Assembly (NCBI GenBank): GCA_044445605.1
Contig: JBIOEA010000005.1
Span: 15,660-79,659 of the forward strand
Origin: CAWKDC01 sp044445605
GTDB taxonomy: Bacteria > Pseudomonadota > Gammaproteobacteria > JABCZS01
Direction: 5' to 3'
DNA: 64,000 bases
Position 1 is the stretch's first letter. Every line of letters starts with the position of its first letter. The notes under the pieces were generated by a model. That model was not told the DNA's origin, ran no database searches, and saw nothing but the letters and a program-made list of their open reading frames with translations. Shown one piece after another: positions 26,639 through 36,100 of this stretch. Both the position numbers and the translations under genes were made by a program.

Positions 26639-27358
26639 ATGAAAAAGTCAAAAAGCATACTGCTGGTAGACGATGATAAGCGCCTTGGGCAGCTGGTCAG
26701 CGAGTACCTAACAGAACAGGGTTTCAAGGTCGATGTCGTGATGAATACGTTATCGGCTGATAAGCTATTGATGCGTAACAAAATTGATTTAATCATCTTG
26801 GATCGGATGTTACCAGGAGAGGATGGCTTAAGTTTTTTAGCACGGATTCGCCATCGGCACGAAGAGATACCCATTATCATGCTGACCTCCAAAAGTGAGG
26901 AAATTGACCGCATCATGGGGTTGGAAATTGGCGCCGATGATTATCTGGCCAAGCCTTTTAATCCTCGAGAGCTGTTAGCACGCATCAATACTATTTTTAG
27001 ACGAACGCTGCGGACGGGCGCCAAGGTTGAGGTAACTCAACCTATCAACATTGGTCAAAACATTTTTATTCCGGCAGAACGTTGCATTAAGACAAACAAT
27101 GATAAAGTTCCACTCTCGAGTACCGAGTTTTCCGTTTTGATGGCTTTTGTCACGCATCCGCAGATCACCTTGAGTCGTGAACGTTTGTTGACATTGGTTC
27201 ATGGTGTTGATCACATTGCCTATGATCGTTCTATTGATACACAGGTATCGCGTGTGCGTAAAATCATTGAAACTGATCCCGAGCATCCTCGCTACATTCA
27301 AACGGTATGGGGCGAGGGATATATTTTTGTACCGGATGACATGAAAGATGAACAATAA
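26639..27358 (+). CDS. OmpR/PhoB-family response regulator
   Basis: A 239-residue two-domain regulator. The receiver domain (about 5-118) has the acidic pocket DDD at 11-13, phospho-acceptor Asp55 in IILDRMLPG and Lys105 in YLAKPF. A winged-helix DNA-binding domain (about 135-233) includes LSSTEFSVLMAFV and RSIDTQVSRVRKIIE. Its 3' end overlaps the histidine kinase gene by 11 bases. The pairing resembles OmpR-EnvZ, but the signal and targets cannot be read from sequence. Confidence 0.94.
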   Translation: MKKSKSILLVDDDKRLGQLVSEYLTEQGFKVDVVMNTLSADKLLMRNKIDLIILDRMLPGEDGLSFLARIRHRHEEIPIIMLTSKSEEIDRIMGLEIGADDYLAKPFNPRELLARINTIFRRTLRTGAKVEVTQPINIGQNIFIPAERCIKTNNDKVPLSSTEFSVLMAFVTHPQITLSRERLLTLVHGVDHIAYDRSIDTQVSRVRKIIETDPEHPRYIQTVWGEGYIFVPDDMKDEQ

Positions 27359-28574
27359 ATATTTGCCAAAATCATTATTTGCTATTCAGTTAAGTGTGAT
27401 TGCTGCACTGTTTTTGATGTTTGCGATGATTACCGGTTCAATGACCTGGGCTGATTCCAAGCTCGAGCAACAGGCCATGCTGGAAACAAACGCGAAAAAT
27501 ATCTTACGAATGTACCATGAGGGAACTGTCAATTCCTCAGAGAAACCGCTAGGGCTTAAATTTGGACCACCGCATCTACGAAAAGCCATGAAAAAAATAG
27601 GTGATAATTCACACGATAACGTTGAAATATATCACATGATCAAGCATCACGATGAATTTTGGTTGCAAGTGAATAATGATACATGGATTAGAATGACCAA
27701 TGAAAACTTTTTCTATATTTGGGCAAAACACTTTGTGCCAAAAATAGTGATCATGATGTTACTTATTGCGATGAGCGCTTTATTTTTATCTCGTACGATC
27801 AAAAAACCGTTAGACAGGCTGACGAAAGCGTTGTCAGAGTTTCAGCGCACACGGCGTGCCTCAATGATTGAGGAAACGGGGCCTGAAGAATTAATCAACG
27901 TCACTCGTCAAATGAATGCCATGATGAAAGAGATCAGCACATTCGAAACGCAACGTGAATTAGTGCTTGCGGGTGTTGCACATGATATTCGGACGCCTCT
28001 GTCACGTATTCGCGTGGCGATTGAAATGATCCCTCAGCTAAGCGATGATAAGCGCAATGCATTAGTTAATGATATCGAGCAAATCAATCACTTGCAAAGT
28101 CAGTTTTTAGATTACACACGTGCAGATAATATTAAAGAAATGAAAGACATTGATGTAGGTGGCATCGTGATGGATTGTGCGAGCCAATATCCGACGGATC
28201 AAATAACATTGCATCTCAGTAAAGAAAAAATGCTTGTGCGTGGAGAGGCTTCGCAATTACATCGGGCGATCAATAATGTCTTGAGTAATGCGTTTAAATA
28301 TGGAAAACCTCCGGTGGAAATTGTCACTGAGATACGCAATGATCGTGCGGTGATTATTATTTCTGATCAAGGTGCGGGTGTACGTGAGGATGAATTAGCC
28401 TATTTAACGCAGCCGTTATACCGGTGTGATGCAGCACGCAGTGATTGTGAAGGAACGGGATTAGGTTTGTCGATCGTAGCACGTTGCGTGGATCAGATGG
28501 GTGGTGAGCTTGTCATCGCTAAGTTGCCGAATGCGGGTTTGCAGGTAGAGCTGTCATTTCCATATGAAGGCTAG
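27348..28574 (+). CDS. EnvZ-like sensor histidine kinase
   Basis: A 408-residue inner-membrane kinase. Two membrane segments (about 9-30 and 130-148) enclose a short periplasmic domain of roughly 100 residues. HAMP follows (about 150-200). The phosphorylated His212 lies in VLAGVAHDIRTPLSRIR. The ATPase part shows NVLSNAFKYG (N box), ISDQGAGV (G1) and GTGLGLSIV (G2). It phosphorylates the regulator encoded just upstream. The TAG stop is part of a short sequence, CTAGTACTCCGTTAAATAAG, shared with the foldback element ends near 13.9 kb. Confidence 0.94.
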   Translation: MNNKYLPKSLFAIQLSVIAALFLMFAMITGSMTWADSKLEQQAMLETNAKNILRMYHEGTVNSSEKPLGLKFGPPHLRKAMKKIGDNSHDNVEIYHMIKHHDEFWLQVNNDTWIRMTNENFFYIWAKHFVPKIVIMMLLIAMSALFLSRTIKKPLDRLTKALSEFQRTRRASMIEETGPEELINVTRQMNAMMKEISTFETQRELVLAGVAHDIRTPLSRIRVAIEMIPQLSDDKRNALVNDIEQINHLQSQFLDYTRADNIKEMKDIDVGGIVMDCASQYPTDQITLHLSKEKMLVRGEASQLHRAINNVLSNAFKYGKPPVEIVTEIRNDRAVIIISDQGAGVREDELAYLTQPLYRCDAARSDCEGTGLGLSIVARCVDQMGGELVIAKLPNAGLQVELSFPYEG

Positions 28575-28592
28575 TACTCCGTTAAATAAGAT
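28572..28592. repeat. Solitary copy of foldback-element end sequence
   Basis: TAGTACTCCGTTAAATAAG matches the two ends of the element at 13882-14357 (TAGTACTCCGTCAAATAAG and TAGCACTCCGTCGAATAAG). No opposing end is visible within the next several hundred bases. It overlaps the kinase stop codon. It may mark a decayed insertion. Confidence 0.5.
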
Positions 28593-28621
28593 GTTCACCA
28601 TGCGGGGGTATGTATCTCTTA

Positions 28622-28660
28622 TCCCCCCCTTTGGAAAAGGGGGGTTGGGGGGGATTTGTT
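28622..28660. repeat. C-run/G-run hairpin repeat
   Basis: CCCCCCCTTT-gga-AAAGGGGGG followed by TTGGGGGGGATTT forms a strong hairpin between convergent genes. Sequences of this style are common as dispersed intergenic repeats. It could also stop transcription from both sides. Confidence 0.45.
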
Positions 28661-28700
28661 ATATTCAGCACAATTCATTATGGTGCAAGAAAAAATTCCT

Positions 28701-29423
28701 CTAATGCATTGCGGCATACAAAGCCTTGCCGTGTATGAACGTAGGATCTTGTTGGCTGGAGTTGGAAAGCGAATAGGGAGCCGCATTTCTCGCATCTCTT
28801 AAATGTGTGAGAAGCGAACTACTTCTGACGCTAGAAAAGTATTGTTCCTTGTTTGATTTTTCAATTTCTTTCATCGCACTTTCAAGTTCTGTCTGAAGAA
28901 ATAATAATTTGCTCTGAACAGGCATGACGGTGTCAGAAACTGTCGGCAGCGATGTGATCAATATCAACAATTTTTTCACGATGTCCACACGTGGTCGAGT
29001 CGAAGCGGTTAACTGGTTACTTTCGATGAGGTATTGTTTAAGTGCCGCATCGAGCCCAGATAATAGCGTGGTAAAGCGCGACGTATCATGGCCAACATGG
29101 GGCAGCGAAGTTGTTGGTGTAGGTGTCGCATGATTGATAGTATGAGCCTGATTGATGGCCTTCAATTTTGTGAGCTCTAATTGAATGGTTTGATTCCTTT
29201 CCGCTTTCTTAACAAAGAAGCAAGATGCCATGACTATTGAGAATAGGCTGATGATGAGCACCGTCGTGCTGACATAAGATGTGGGCATCCTCGTCAGTGG
29301 TAACAACAAACTGGCAGCCCATGTCGTTGCGCCACCAACGCCAACAATTTCTTTGATAAGATCGATGATGGATGCATTTTTGATGGTCCGTAGCCCGCGA
29401 GATATTCTATTGAGTATTTCCAT
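28701..29423 (-). CDS. Unknown membrane protein with coiled-coil-like tail
   Basis: A 240-residue protein I do not recognise. Hydrophobic segments lie at about 30-46 (TTWAASLLLPL) and 52-72 (STTVLIISLFSIVMASCFFV), followed by a basic KKAERN. The C-terminal two thirds are hydrophilic and helical, with a coiled-coil-like LFLQTELESAMKEIEKSNKE. ATG at 29423 is preceded by GAGGG. No neighbour shares its strand closely. Lineage-specific; function unknown. Confidence 0.65.
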   Translation of the reverse strand: MEILNRISRGLRTIKNASIIDLIKEIVGVGGATTWAASLLLPLTRMPTSYVSTTVLIISLFSIVMASCFFVKKAERNQTIQLELTKLKAINQAHTINHATPTPTTSLPHVGHDTSRFTTLLSGLDAALKQYLIESNQLTASTRPRVDIVKKLLILITSLPTVSDTVMPVQSKLLFLQTELESAMKEIEKSNKEQYFSSVRSSSLLTHLRDARNAAPYSLSNSSQQDPTFIHGKALYAAMH

Positions 29424-29664
29424 CTTGCCCTCTTTTATTAGCCTAATATGAAAAGCTTAGAGAGTTTGTATGGCAGAAGTATGTCGCATGAATAGATATG
29501 TATGTCTAAATGTATCCATAAGCCATGTAATGGCGTTCATTATTGTGCGAGATCTCTTAAGCCTCTGCCAGCTTAAGCCCTTTTTAGTATCGATTTCTGG
29601 GGAATTGGTGTGCTATCTTATTGAATTCAAAGATAATTAATTTTTATGTCAAAATAAATTAAGG

Positions 29665-29803
29665 TAAAATACCCCCTTGCAGGCATTCTGGAATTCGGGG
29701 ATACTGATTTCACACCCAAGGACGGGTTGCAAAACTGACGTTTTTGACATGGATGTCATCATTATCTGCGGCTTGTCTAGGATAGGATGGGCCGCTTTTT
29801 TTT
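29665..29803 (+). ncRNA. Candidate small RNA with intrinsic terminator
   Basis: Between two minus-strand genes, the plus strand holds TAAAAT (29665-29670) as a possible -10. About 40 bases on come short stem-loops in series: ACCC/GGGT (29714-29727), CAAAAC/GTTTTTG (29730-29746) and TGACAT-GG-ATGTCA (29745-29758), the last two sharing two bases. Then comes GCGGC...GCCGC followed by eight T (29768-29803). No ORF fits. A terminator without a gene suggests an independent transcript of about 125 nt starting near 29677. The -35 is weak. Confidence 0.35.
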
Positions 29804-29825
29804 GGGGCTGATAATCCAGATCCCG

Positions 29826-29907
29826 AGATTCAGAATGTACAGATGCACTTTCTTGTAGGAGCGAAACATCTTTCGCCCCTACAAGAAATTGCCATTGTCT
29901 GAACGAT
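29826..29907. repeat. 82-bp hairpin repeat, copy 1
   Basis: This copy and 32557-32638 share about 90% of 82 bases, including the identical end AAATTGCCATTGTCTGAACG. The core is an inverted repeat, TCTTGTAGGAGCGAAA and TTTCGCCCCTACAAGA (29851-29886). Each copy lies directly downstream of a minus-strand gene, and this one ends on that gene's stop codon. It may be a small mobile or REP-like element. Confidence 0.8.
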
Positions 29908-31013
29908 CACACGGGTGGCCGATTCGTGGCTGAGTGAGTAATGGCGTTCGAGGCAACGAGATTCGAGTTGGGCTGATGTTGACTGAGGCTCAAGGCGCTC
30001 CCCGAGACTGCAGAAGAAATCTTGTTGTCAAGCATGAGCTTTGCTTCCTTGAAGAATTTTTCTGGCTCTTGCTCTTGTTTTAACCCTGTCATACCTTCAT
30101 AAATATTGTGATAAAACATGATGGCATCTTCTAGCGCAATAATCTTGGCATTAAGATCTCCGTCATCCTGAATCTCGAATGATTTCATGGCACTCCTAAG
30201 GAGTTTTACTGCCTTAATATCAGTCCATGGCCCTCTTCTATAATAAGCATTCCCGACTACAACGTCTTTATAGACTTGAGTAAAGTCAGCATAATTAAAG
30301 GCGTGAGCCGCCATAGGTCTATCATCCAAATCTGCTGCTATGATTTTTGCATGGGGTGAGTATTCGAGCAGCTTGGGGATCGAGGTCCTCAGTGCTACAT
30401 CAGGATCATAATCCGGACTGTGAATATTCGAGATATTCAAAAAACGAATATCTGCGCCTGCCTGATTAATGAGCCCTGCAATGGCACTTGAGAGGCGCCA
30501 AAGACGAAGATCAAATCGAATTTGACAAATCGTTATATTTTTCAACGCTGCCTTGCATTCGTCATAGCGTTGCTGGCTTGCTAAAAAATGATAGGGCCCG
30601 GATTCAGCAGGTAATGTTCTTGACTGAAGAGACCGGCAAGTAGGTGCCCAATCATACTTTTCTGTTGAGCTTTGGATAAAGATCTTTTCAAAGGTTTCGA
30701 GATCATTAGCTTGCCTGAATGCATTAAGCATGGTTCGCGTGGTCAAATGCAAGCGCCAGTCAATATCTGCCTGACAAACCAAGCTGATCCCCATCTTCTC
30801 AAATTGGGGAAGCAGGGAAATAAAATTACTTTCGCCGAAATGAATGGCGACTCCATTCTTGGTATCTGCGGGTGGAGCGGACATCAAGTCCTGATAGATA
30901 GCGGTCCAGTGCCGCTCATTGCATACGTCATACCACTTGAACTCATCCCCTTTCTCTGTTTGAATGGGCGCTAAGGTGTTGAGCGCTTTCACCAATCCTT
31001 CTACCTGGAACAT
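29907..31013 (-). CDS. Unknown 368-residue protein
   Basis: The ATG at 31013 follows GAGAGG at seven bases. A mixed alpha/beta protein without signal peptide or membrane segments. Noticeable stretches are GVAIHFGESNFISLLP, YHFLASQQRYDECKAAL and ADIRFLNISNIHSPDYDP, then HAKIIAADLDDRPM. The last 45 residues are low-complexity, rich in Ser, Asn and His. The alternating strand-helix pattern suggests a Rossmann-like enzyme, but no cofactor motif is certain. It sits beside the hip module. Effector-like or enzymatic roles remain open. Confidence 0.7.
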   Translation of the reverse strand: MFQVEGLVKALNTLAPIQTEKGDEFKWYDVCNERHWTAIYQDLMSAPPADTKNGVAIHFGESNFISLLPQFEKMGISLVCQADIDWRLHLTTRTMLNAFRQANDLETFEKIFIQSSTEKYDWAPTCRSLQSRTLPAESGPYHFLASQQRYDECKAALKNITICQIRFDLRLWRLSSAIAGLINQAGADIRFLNISNIHSPDYDPDVALRTSIPKLLEYSPHAKIIAADLDDRPMAAHAFNYADFTQVYKDVVVGNAYYRRGPWTDIKAVKLLRSAMKSFEIQDDGDLNAKIIALEDAIMFYHNIYEGMTGLKQEQEPEKFFKEAKLMLDNKISSAVSGSALSLSQHQPNSNLVASNAITHSATNRPPV

Positions 31014-31096
31014 AGTTATACCTCTCATACCTGGAAAATGAGTTAGCTTACCATTTTATGGAATATATATCAATTGATAAAAGTGGTCTAATCTAA

Positions 31097-31297
31097 TCAG
31101 CTCAAGCCCAGCATGTGCAAAATTTTCAGCGCAGAGGCAAGCGTGATCGTCGTCTTGCCCTGTTCGAAATGACTCAAAGTGGGTTTGCTCACGCCGGCTA
31201 AAATAGCGAGTTTTTCCTGGGTGAGGCCCTGCTCTTTGCGTCGCCTTATTGCTTCGCGGACAAGACTTTCCCAATCAAGGCGAATGTTCCGTTCCAT
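31097..31297 (-). CDS. hipB: HipB-like XRE antitoxin
   Basis: A 66-residue helix-turn-helix protein: RRRKEQGLTQEKLAILAGVS and KPTLSHFEQGKTTITLASAL form the complete XRE fold. It should neutralise the HipA kinase and repress the operon. Its start lies inside the end of hipA, a 52-base overlap, and the order hipA-hipB is the reverse of the classical hipBA arrangement. With only 66 residues it has no long C-terminal tail. Confidence 0.88.
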   Translation of the reverse strand: MERNIRLDWESLVREAIRRRKEQGLTQEKLAILAGVSKPTLSHFEQGKTTITLASALKILHMLGLS

Positions 31298-32454
31298 CGT
31301 TTCTCCACAATATCAATGAGTTTATTTTTCAATTGATTGGATCCATGATTGGCGGTCGCAATAGACTGTTTCGCCATATCAAGGTTTTTTTTCAATTCGT
31401 TGCTCAGCATCTCAATGCTCTCCAATGGCAAATTAAATTCTTTGCCTAGAGCCACTAAATGCTTTGCTTTGAGATCCGTGATCACCGCATTTTTTATCTT
31501 CGCCATTGCGAGAGCCATGGTATTATACCCGTACAATACGGCGGAAACTTGATCGTATGAAGGCGTTAATCGCAATCCCTGTGGAGTATGCAACATCGCA
31601 AAATTTTTGAAATGCATATCGGTATTGCCCAATAAAATCCCTGCCAAAATACGTGCATACAAACGGTAATTTTCGGCGGGCAAACAGCCGGGTGTTTGAA
31701 AAATAAAATCCGACATTTCACGGTTTTCACCCTCATATTTCATGATGGAAGCATAACCCAGTAGGGCATTGAATTCCTCAAAATGAATGCGTCCCTCAGA
31801 TGAACGATCAAAACGTTTGATGATCAATGCCTCATCTGTTTGCCCTTCAATGGATCCAATGAAAAGATCCACGATGGAATCATGAGGTAGTAGTGCTTTA
31901 AAAGCCTGCATCGTTAAATATTCATTGTCCAAAAGATCCGGATGTCCATTCGATGGAAATTTTGCAATGTGGGTGCTGAGTTCGCCCACCTTACTGGGAT
32001 AATATTTCCCATCACGCTCGGTGATCACAAGCTTGGGCTGAACGCCCGACAGTGAAGCCCTGCTCGTAAAAATAGCCATTTCTTTAGTATCGTTTTGATC
32101 AATGAATTGATTCGATAAACGCTCAGGTTCCGGATCCCTCACGGAAACTGCCCCAGCGCAATCAAAACCGAAGGCAAGCAGTAATTCAAAGCGACGAACA
32201 TGCCTCTTTTCCAAAAGACGCATCTGCGCTTTTTCCAGCCAGCCTTCAGCCACCAGATTATCAAAAAAGGGGTGTAAGGCATTCAAGCTCATGTGAGGTT
32301 GCGCCTGCAAGGGCAATGTATGGGCGATGGCAGGCATACCCGAGGCTAAATAGCTCTCATCATAGGTAAATGAAGCCCGTTCGCCAGGCTCCTCTCTCAG
32401 CACGCCCGCATAAGCATTTTGATAAAAAACTTTGCCCCAGAGATATTGAGCCAT
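31246..32454 (-). CDS. hipA: HipA-type serine/threonine kinase toxin
   Basis: A 402-residue kinase. The N-terminal domain (1-105) includes ALHPFFDNLVAEG and FGFDCAGAV. The phosphate-binding, autophosphorylation loop is SLSGVQPKL (134-142). The catalytic site is GNTDMHFKNF (276-285, Asp279 and Asn284), with metal Asp301 in SYDQVSA. HipA in E. coli inactivates glutamyl-tRNA synthetase by phosphorylation; the target here is unknown. The ATG follows AAGGAGG. All key residues appear present, so it is probably active. A consensus-like promoter lies upstream. Confidence 0.92.
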   Translation of the reverse strand: MAQYLWGKVFYQNAYAGVLREEPGERASFTYDESYLASGMPAIAHTLPLQAQPHMSLNALHPFFDNLVAEGWLEKAQMRLLEKRHVRRFELLLAFGFDCAGAVSVRDPEPERLSNQFIDQNDTKEMAIFTSRASLSGVQPKLVITERDGKYYPSKVGELSTHIAKFPSNGHPDLLDNEYLTMQAFKALLPHDSIVDLFIGSIEGQTDEALIIKRFDRSSEGRIHFEEFNALLGYASIMKYEGENREMSDFIFQTPGCLPAENYRLYARILAGILLGNTDMHFKNFAMLHTPQGLRLTPSYDQVSAVLYGYNTMALAMAKIKNAVITDLKAKHLVALGKEFNLPLESIEMLSNELKKNLDMAKQSIATANHGSNQLKNKLIDIVEKRWNGTFALIGKVLSAKQ

Positions 32455-32484
32455 ATAACCTCCTTCTCAGTGCCTCAGGAGTCA

Positions 32485-32536
32485 ATTATAGTTTACTTTT
32501 TGAGGGGTTTCAATAGTAAGGTAAAGTATAGTTTAC
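32485..32536 (-). promoter_or_regulatory. Promoter and operator repeats of hipA-hipB
   Basis: On the minus strand TTGAAA (32508-32513) and TATAAT (32485-32490) are separated by 17 bases. TATAGTTTAC occurs twice on the plus strand, at 32487-32496 over the -10 and at 32527-32536. The second copy is part of the palindrome GTAAA-gtatag-TTTAC. Two sites around one promoter suit repression by HipB dimers. Confidence 0.7.
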
Positions 32537-32556
32537 GTAAAAGTTCAGACCCCCCA

Positions 32557-32638
32557 AGATTCTTAATGTATAGATGCGCTTTCTTGTAGGGGCGAAAGAT
32601 GTTTCACCCCTACAAGAAATTGCCATTGTCTGAACGAT
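32557..32638. repeat. 82-bp hairpin repeat, copy 2
   Basis: Second copy of the element at 29826-29907, same orientation. Its hairpin arms are TCTTGTAGGGGCGAAA and TTTCACCCCTACAAGA, each with a change from copy 1. The pair brackets the 373-codon unknown gene and the hip module, about 2.7 kb. Confidence 0.8.
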
Positions 32639-32647
32639 TACGAAATG

Positions 32648-33142
32648 TTAACGTCCACTTTGAATGTCCGAGCTCCTGGACATATGACATATAAATGACA
32701 TGAGAATCAACAAGATCAACACCACAAAAATACACCCACTCCAAAAGGGCAGTGACATATTCAAGAACACCCATTGTCTCGTGCCACAATCACTTGTTCC
32801 ATTAAGCAGCTGCAACAATGCATTGCCCCACTCATGAGAGCGTATCAACATATCAAAGGGGACGGTACACGCAGGACGTTGATCCACGGGTAACGATTCT
32901 AAATAAAGCTGTTTCCCTGCAAAGAAAACACCTGCGCTCGCGCTGATCAACATCCCTGTTCGTAACAGCATACGAACCCATTTATGCCGCGGGAATAACC
33001 ACAAGAGACCAGCAAACAAGGCAATGGCATACAACGCCACACGTTGAGCAACACACAATAAACAGGGAATCAAATGTTCGACGAACTCAAGATAATAGCC
33101 CGCACTCAATGCCGCCACGCAAATCAGAATAATCCATTTCAT
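32648..33142 (-). CDS. dsbB: Disulfide bond formation protein DsbB
   Basis: A 164-residue four-helix inner-membrane protein that reoxidises DsbA and passes electrons to quinone. The first redox pair is Cys27 and Cys30 (CLLC). The second is Cys92 in RPACTVPF and Cys119 in TSDCGTRQW. An arginine after the first pair (CVAQR) matches the quinone-interacting residue. It starts directly after the RND pump stop, so it is in that operon. The linkage may serve envelope maintenance; LptD nearby also needs disulfides. Confidence 0.92.
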   Translation of the reverse strand: MKWIILICVAALSAGYYLEFVEHLIPCLLCVAQRVALYAIALFAGLLWLFPRHKWVRMLLRTGMLISASAGVFFAGKQLYLESLPVDQRPACTVPFDMLIRSHEWGNALLQLLNGTSDCGTRQWVFLNMSLPFWSGCIFVVLILLILMSFICHMSRSSDIQSGR

Positions 33143-36100
33143 TTATCGCCACGTCCTATCTTTGAAGAATTCACTTACCTTGGAGAATGCAGGTTTTAAC
33201 GTCCATGTTTCGTAATAAGAGATAAATGATGGTAGCACAATTAAAACCATGATGGTCGAGGCCGTCAGTCCAAACGTCATCGCTACCGCCATGGGAATTA
33301 AAAACTGCGCTTGGATCGACGTTTCAAATATCAATGGCAACAGGCCCACAATCGTGGTCACAGACGTTAATAAAACAGCCCTTAAGCGGTCGCAACCTGC
33401 AAACAAGGCCGCATCTTCTACCGACATATTTGCTTCCCTGTGTTCAAAATAACGCAATACAAGGATGATCGAGTCATTGATCACAATGCCCGCCAAACCA
33501 AACAAGCCAAACAATGACAGCAGTGTTAAATCTAACCCCAGCAACCAATGACCGAAAATAGCACCTGCCAAACCAAAGGGGATCGCCGTCAATACCATGA
33601 AAGGCCATCGATACGAAGATAATACCCAACTCAATATCAGATAAATAAGAATAAACCCTAACCACGTTCCTTGTTTCATGTCATTGAGTGTCACATCTTG
33701 ATCGTGAGACGTACCTTCAAATGAAGCTTGTACCCCAAATTGTTTTTTGAGTTCAGGAACAATGTCCTTTTTTACCGCCGCTAAAACACGATTCGCGTTC
33801 GCCTGCATCGGATCAATTTCAGCCGTGACATGTACTGATAAAACACCATCTTTGTGCCGCAAGGCTTGCATCCCTTGATGCGACTCGAGTGTTGCCACGT
33901 TGCTCAACGGCAGCATTTTGCCCGACGGCACATGAATCGGGAAATGTTCAAACCGTGTGAACGTGTTGCGTTCTGAATCCGGTAACGAGACACGTACTTC
34001 CAGCTTATCTTCCTGATCATAAAATGTTTGAACCAGCTGCCCTTCAAATGACGTGCGTAACTGTGACGCCAGCGATTCGGTCGTTAACCCCATCGCGCGC
34101 CCTTGCGCTGTCAAGGCAACAATCCATTGCGTTCGTCCAAAGGGTAAATCATCTTCAAGGTTATAAACACCCGCATAATGTTGTAATGCTTTATTTAAAT
34201 ACAATGCCGCCGCTTTGAGCGTGTCACTGGAGCCGCCACTGAGCGCGATATCGATATCGGCGCCCGGAACACCTGTTTTAGGCGATTCAATATTGATGTT
34301 GTCGAGATAGGCGGTGGGAGGGATCAACGAGTGCCAATGAGAAATAAATTGAGGGTTCCGCACATCTCGCGCATCAGGTGCAATGAGTTCAGCAACGATG
34401 GTGCCAAATTCAGCACCTTCTTCACTGCGTTCGGTGTTCTGTGAAAAAGCAATATTATTGTAGACAACCGCATTTCTAATTAATCCGCCGCCAAAATGAG
34501 CTTCTGTTTTATAGAGCGCCTTTTCGACGTCACGCATGTATTCTTTGACGCGCTCAGCAGGTGTTCCCGCAGAAAAGCGAACATAGGCGGTCAAAACACT
34601 GGCTTCAGGCGATGGGAAGAAGGTGAAAGGAACACGTCCTCCGATCACCAGGCCAAGCGCGATGATGAGTAAAGAAAGTGCAATTGAAACTGTCAAGCCA
34701 CGGTGTTGTAATGTTTTTCTTAAAAAAGGTTGATAGATATTGTCACGGAAATGTGCAAATCTCGCATCAAACTTTTGGCGCCAAGCAGCAGGTTTTTGCA
34801 TGTTATCTTTTTTGAACGCATGGTATAAATGCCCAGGCAGAATGAAGAAAGATTCAAACAATGAACACATCAGCGTGATGATAACGATAGCAGGGAGTGT
34901 GAATAACACATCGCCCATCAAATCAGTGAGCATCAGTAATGGCATGAACGCTGCCACCGTGGTTAATGAGGCTGATAATACCGGTGCGCGCATGCTATTG
35001 GCGGATTTCACGCACGCATCCAATGCTGTGGCCCCACGCTCGCGTAAGGTCAGGGCTTCTTCGCCTACCACGATCGCATCATCGACAACGATACCGAGCA
35101 TCATGATCAGCGCAAATAAACTTAACATATTCAAGCTTTGACCCGTAAGGTACATAATCGCTAATGTGGCCAAGAAAACGCTCGGAATACCCGCTGCAAT
35201 CCAAAATGCAACACGGCCACTCAGGAATAAATAGAGTACGGCAACGACCAATAAAAAACCGCCTACCCCATTTTCCAATAACATTTCTAACCGCTCGGCA
35301 ATGTATTCCCACCGCTCATCCATCACGGCGATGGTAATGTTGCTCGGTAAGCGCGCACGTGTGGGAACAAGCCATGCATTGAGGATTTTCCCCGCTTCTA
35401 AAGCGTCTGAATGTGCCGTGCGTTGTACGATAAGCTCTATTGCTGGTTTGCCATTTTTATAAAGTAATGGTTCATCGGGACGATCACGACGTTCGATATG
35501 CGCAATGTCACCGAGTTCAATTTTACGGCCAGATGGATCGACTTGGATGGGCACGTGTTGAAACGACAGTGCGTCACGCCCCTGCTCTTCCGTACGTAAT
35601 TGCCGAACGGCTTCGTGACGTCCAACTGTCCCCGCAGGCACATCTTGGCTTTGTTGTGCAATCGCTTGTGCAATGCGTTCGATCGGCATGTGTAATTCAA
35701 ACAGTTTTTGGGCTGGGATTTCAATGGCGATTTCTTCTTCCGGCAGCCCACGGATTTCTACTTTGGCAATGCCTGCATGCAATAGGCTTTTTTCAAGGTC
35801 ATGCGCAAGGCGACGGGCTTCACCTAAATCAGTAAACCCAGTGACAAGCAATGTTGCAATTTTCTCGTAAAACATTTTTTGAGAGACCACCGGTGTTTCA
35901 CTGTCAGGCGGCAATGTATTGATGCTATCTACTTTTTCTTTTACTTGATTCAATGCAGAGGCAATATCCGTTCCCATCGCAAAATCAATGGTGATACTTG
36001 AAACGCCTTGTGCGGAGGTGGAGCTCATTTCACTCACAGAATCCAAGGTACGAAGCGTTTGCTCTAACGGTGCTGTGATGGACTTTTCAACATCTTCAGG

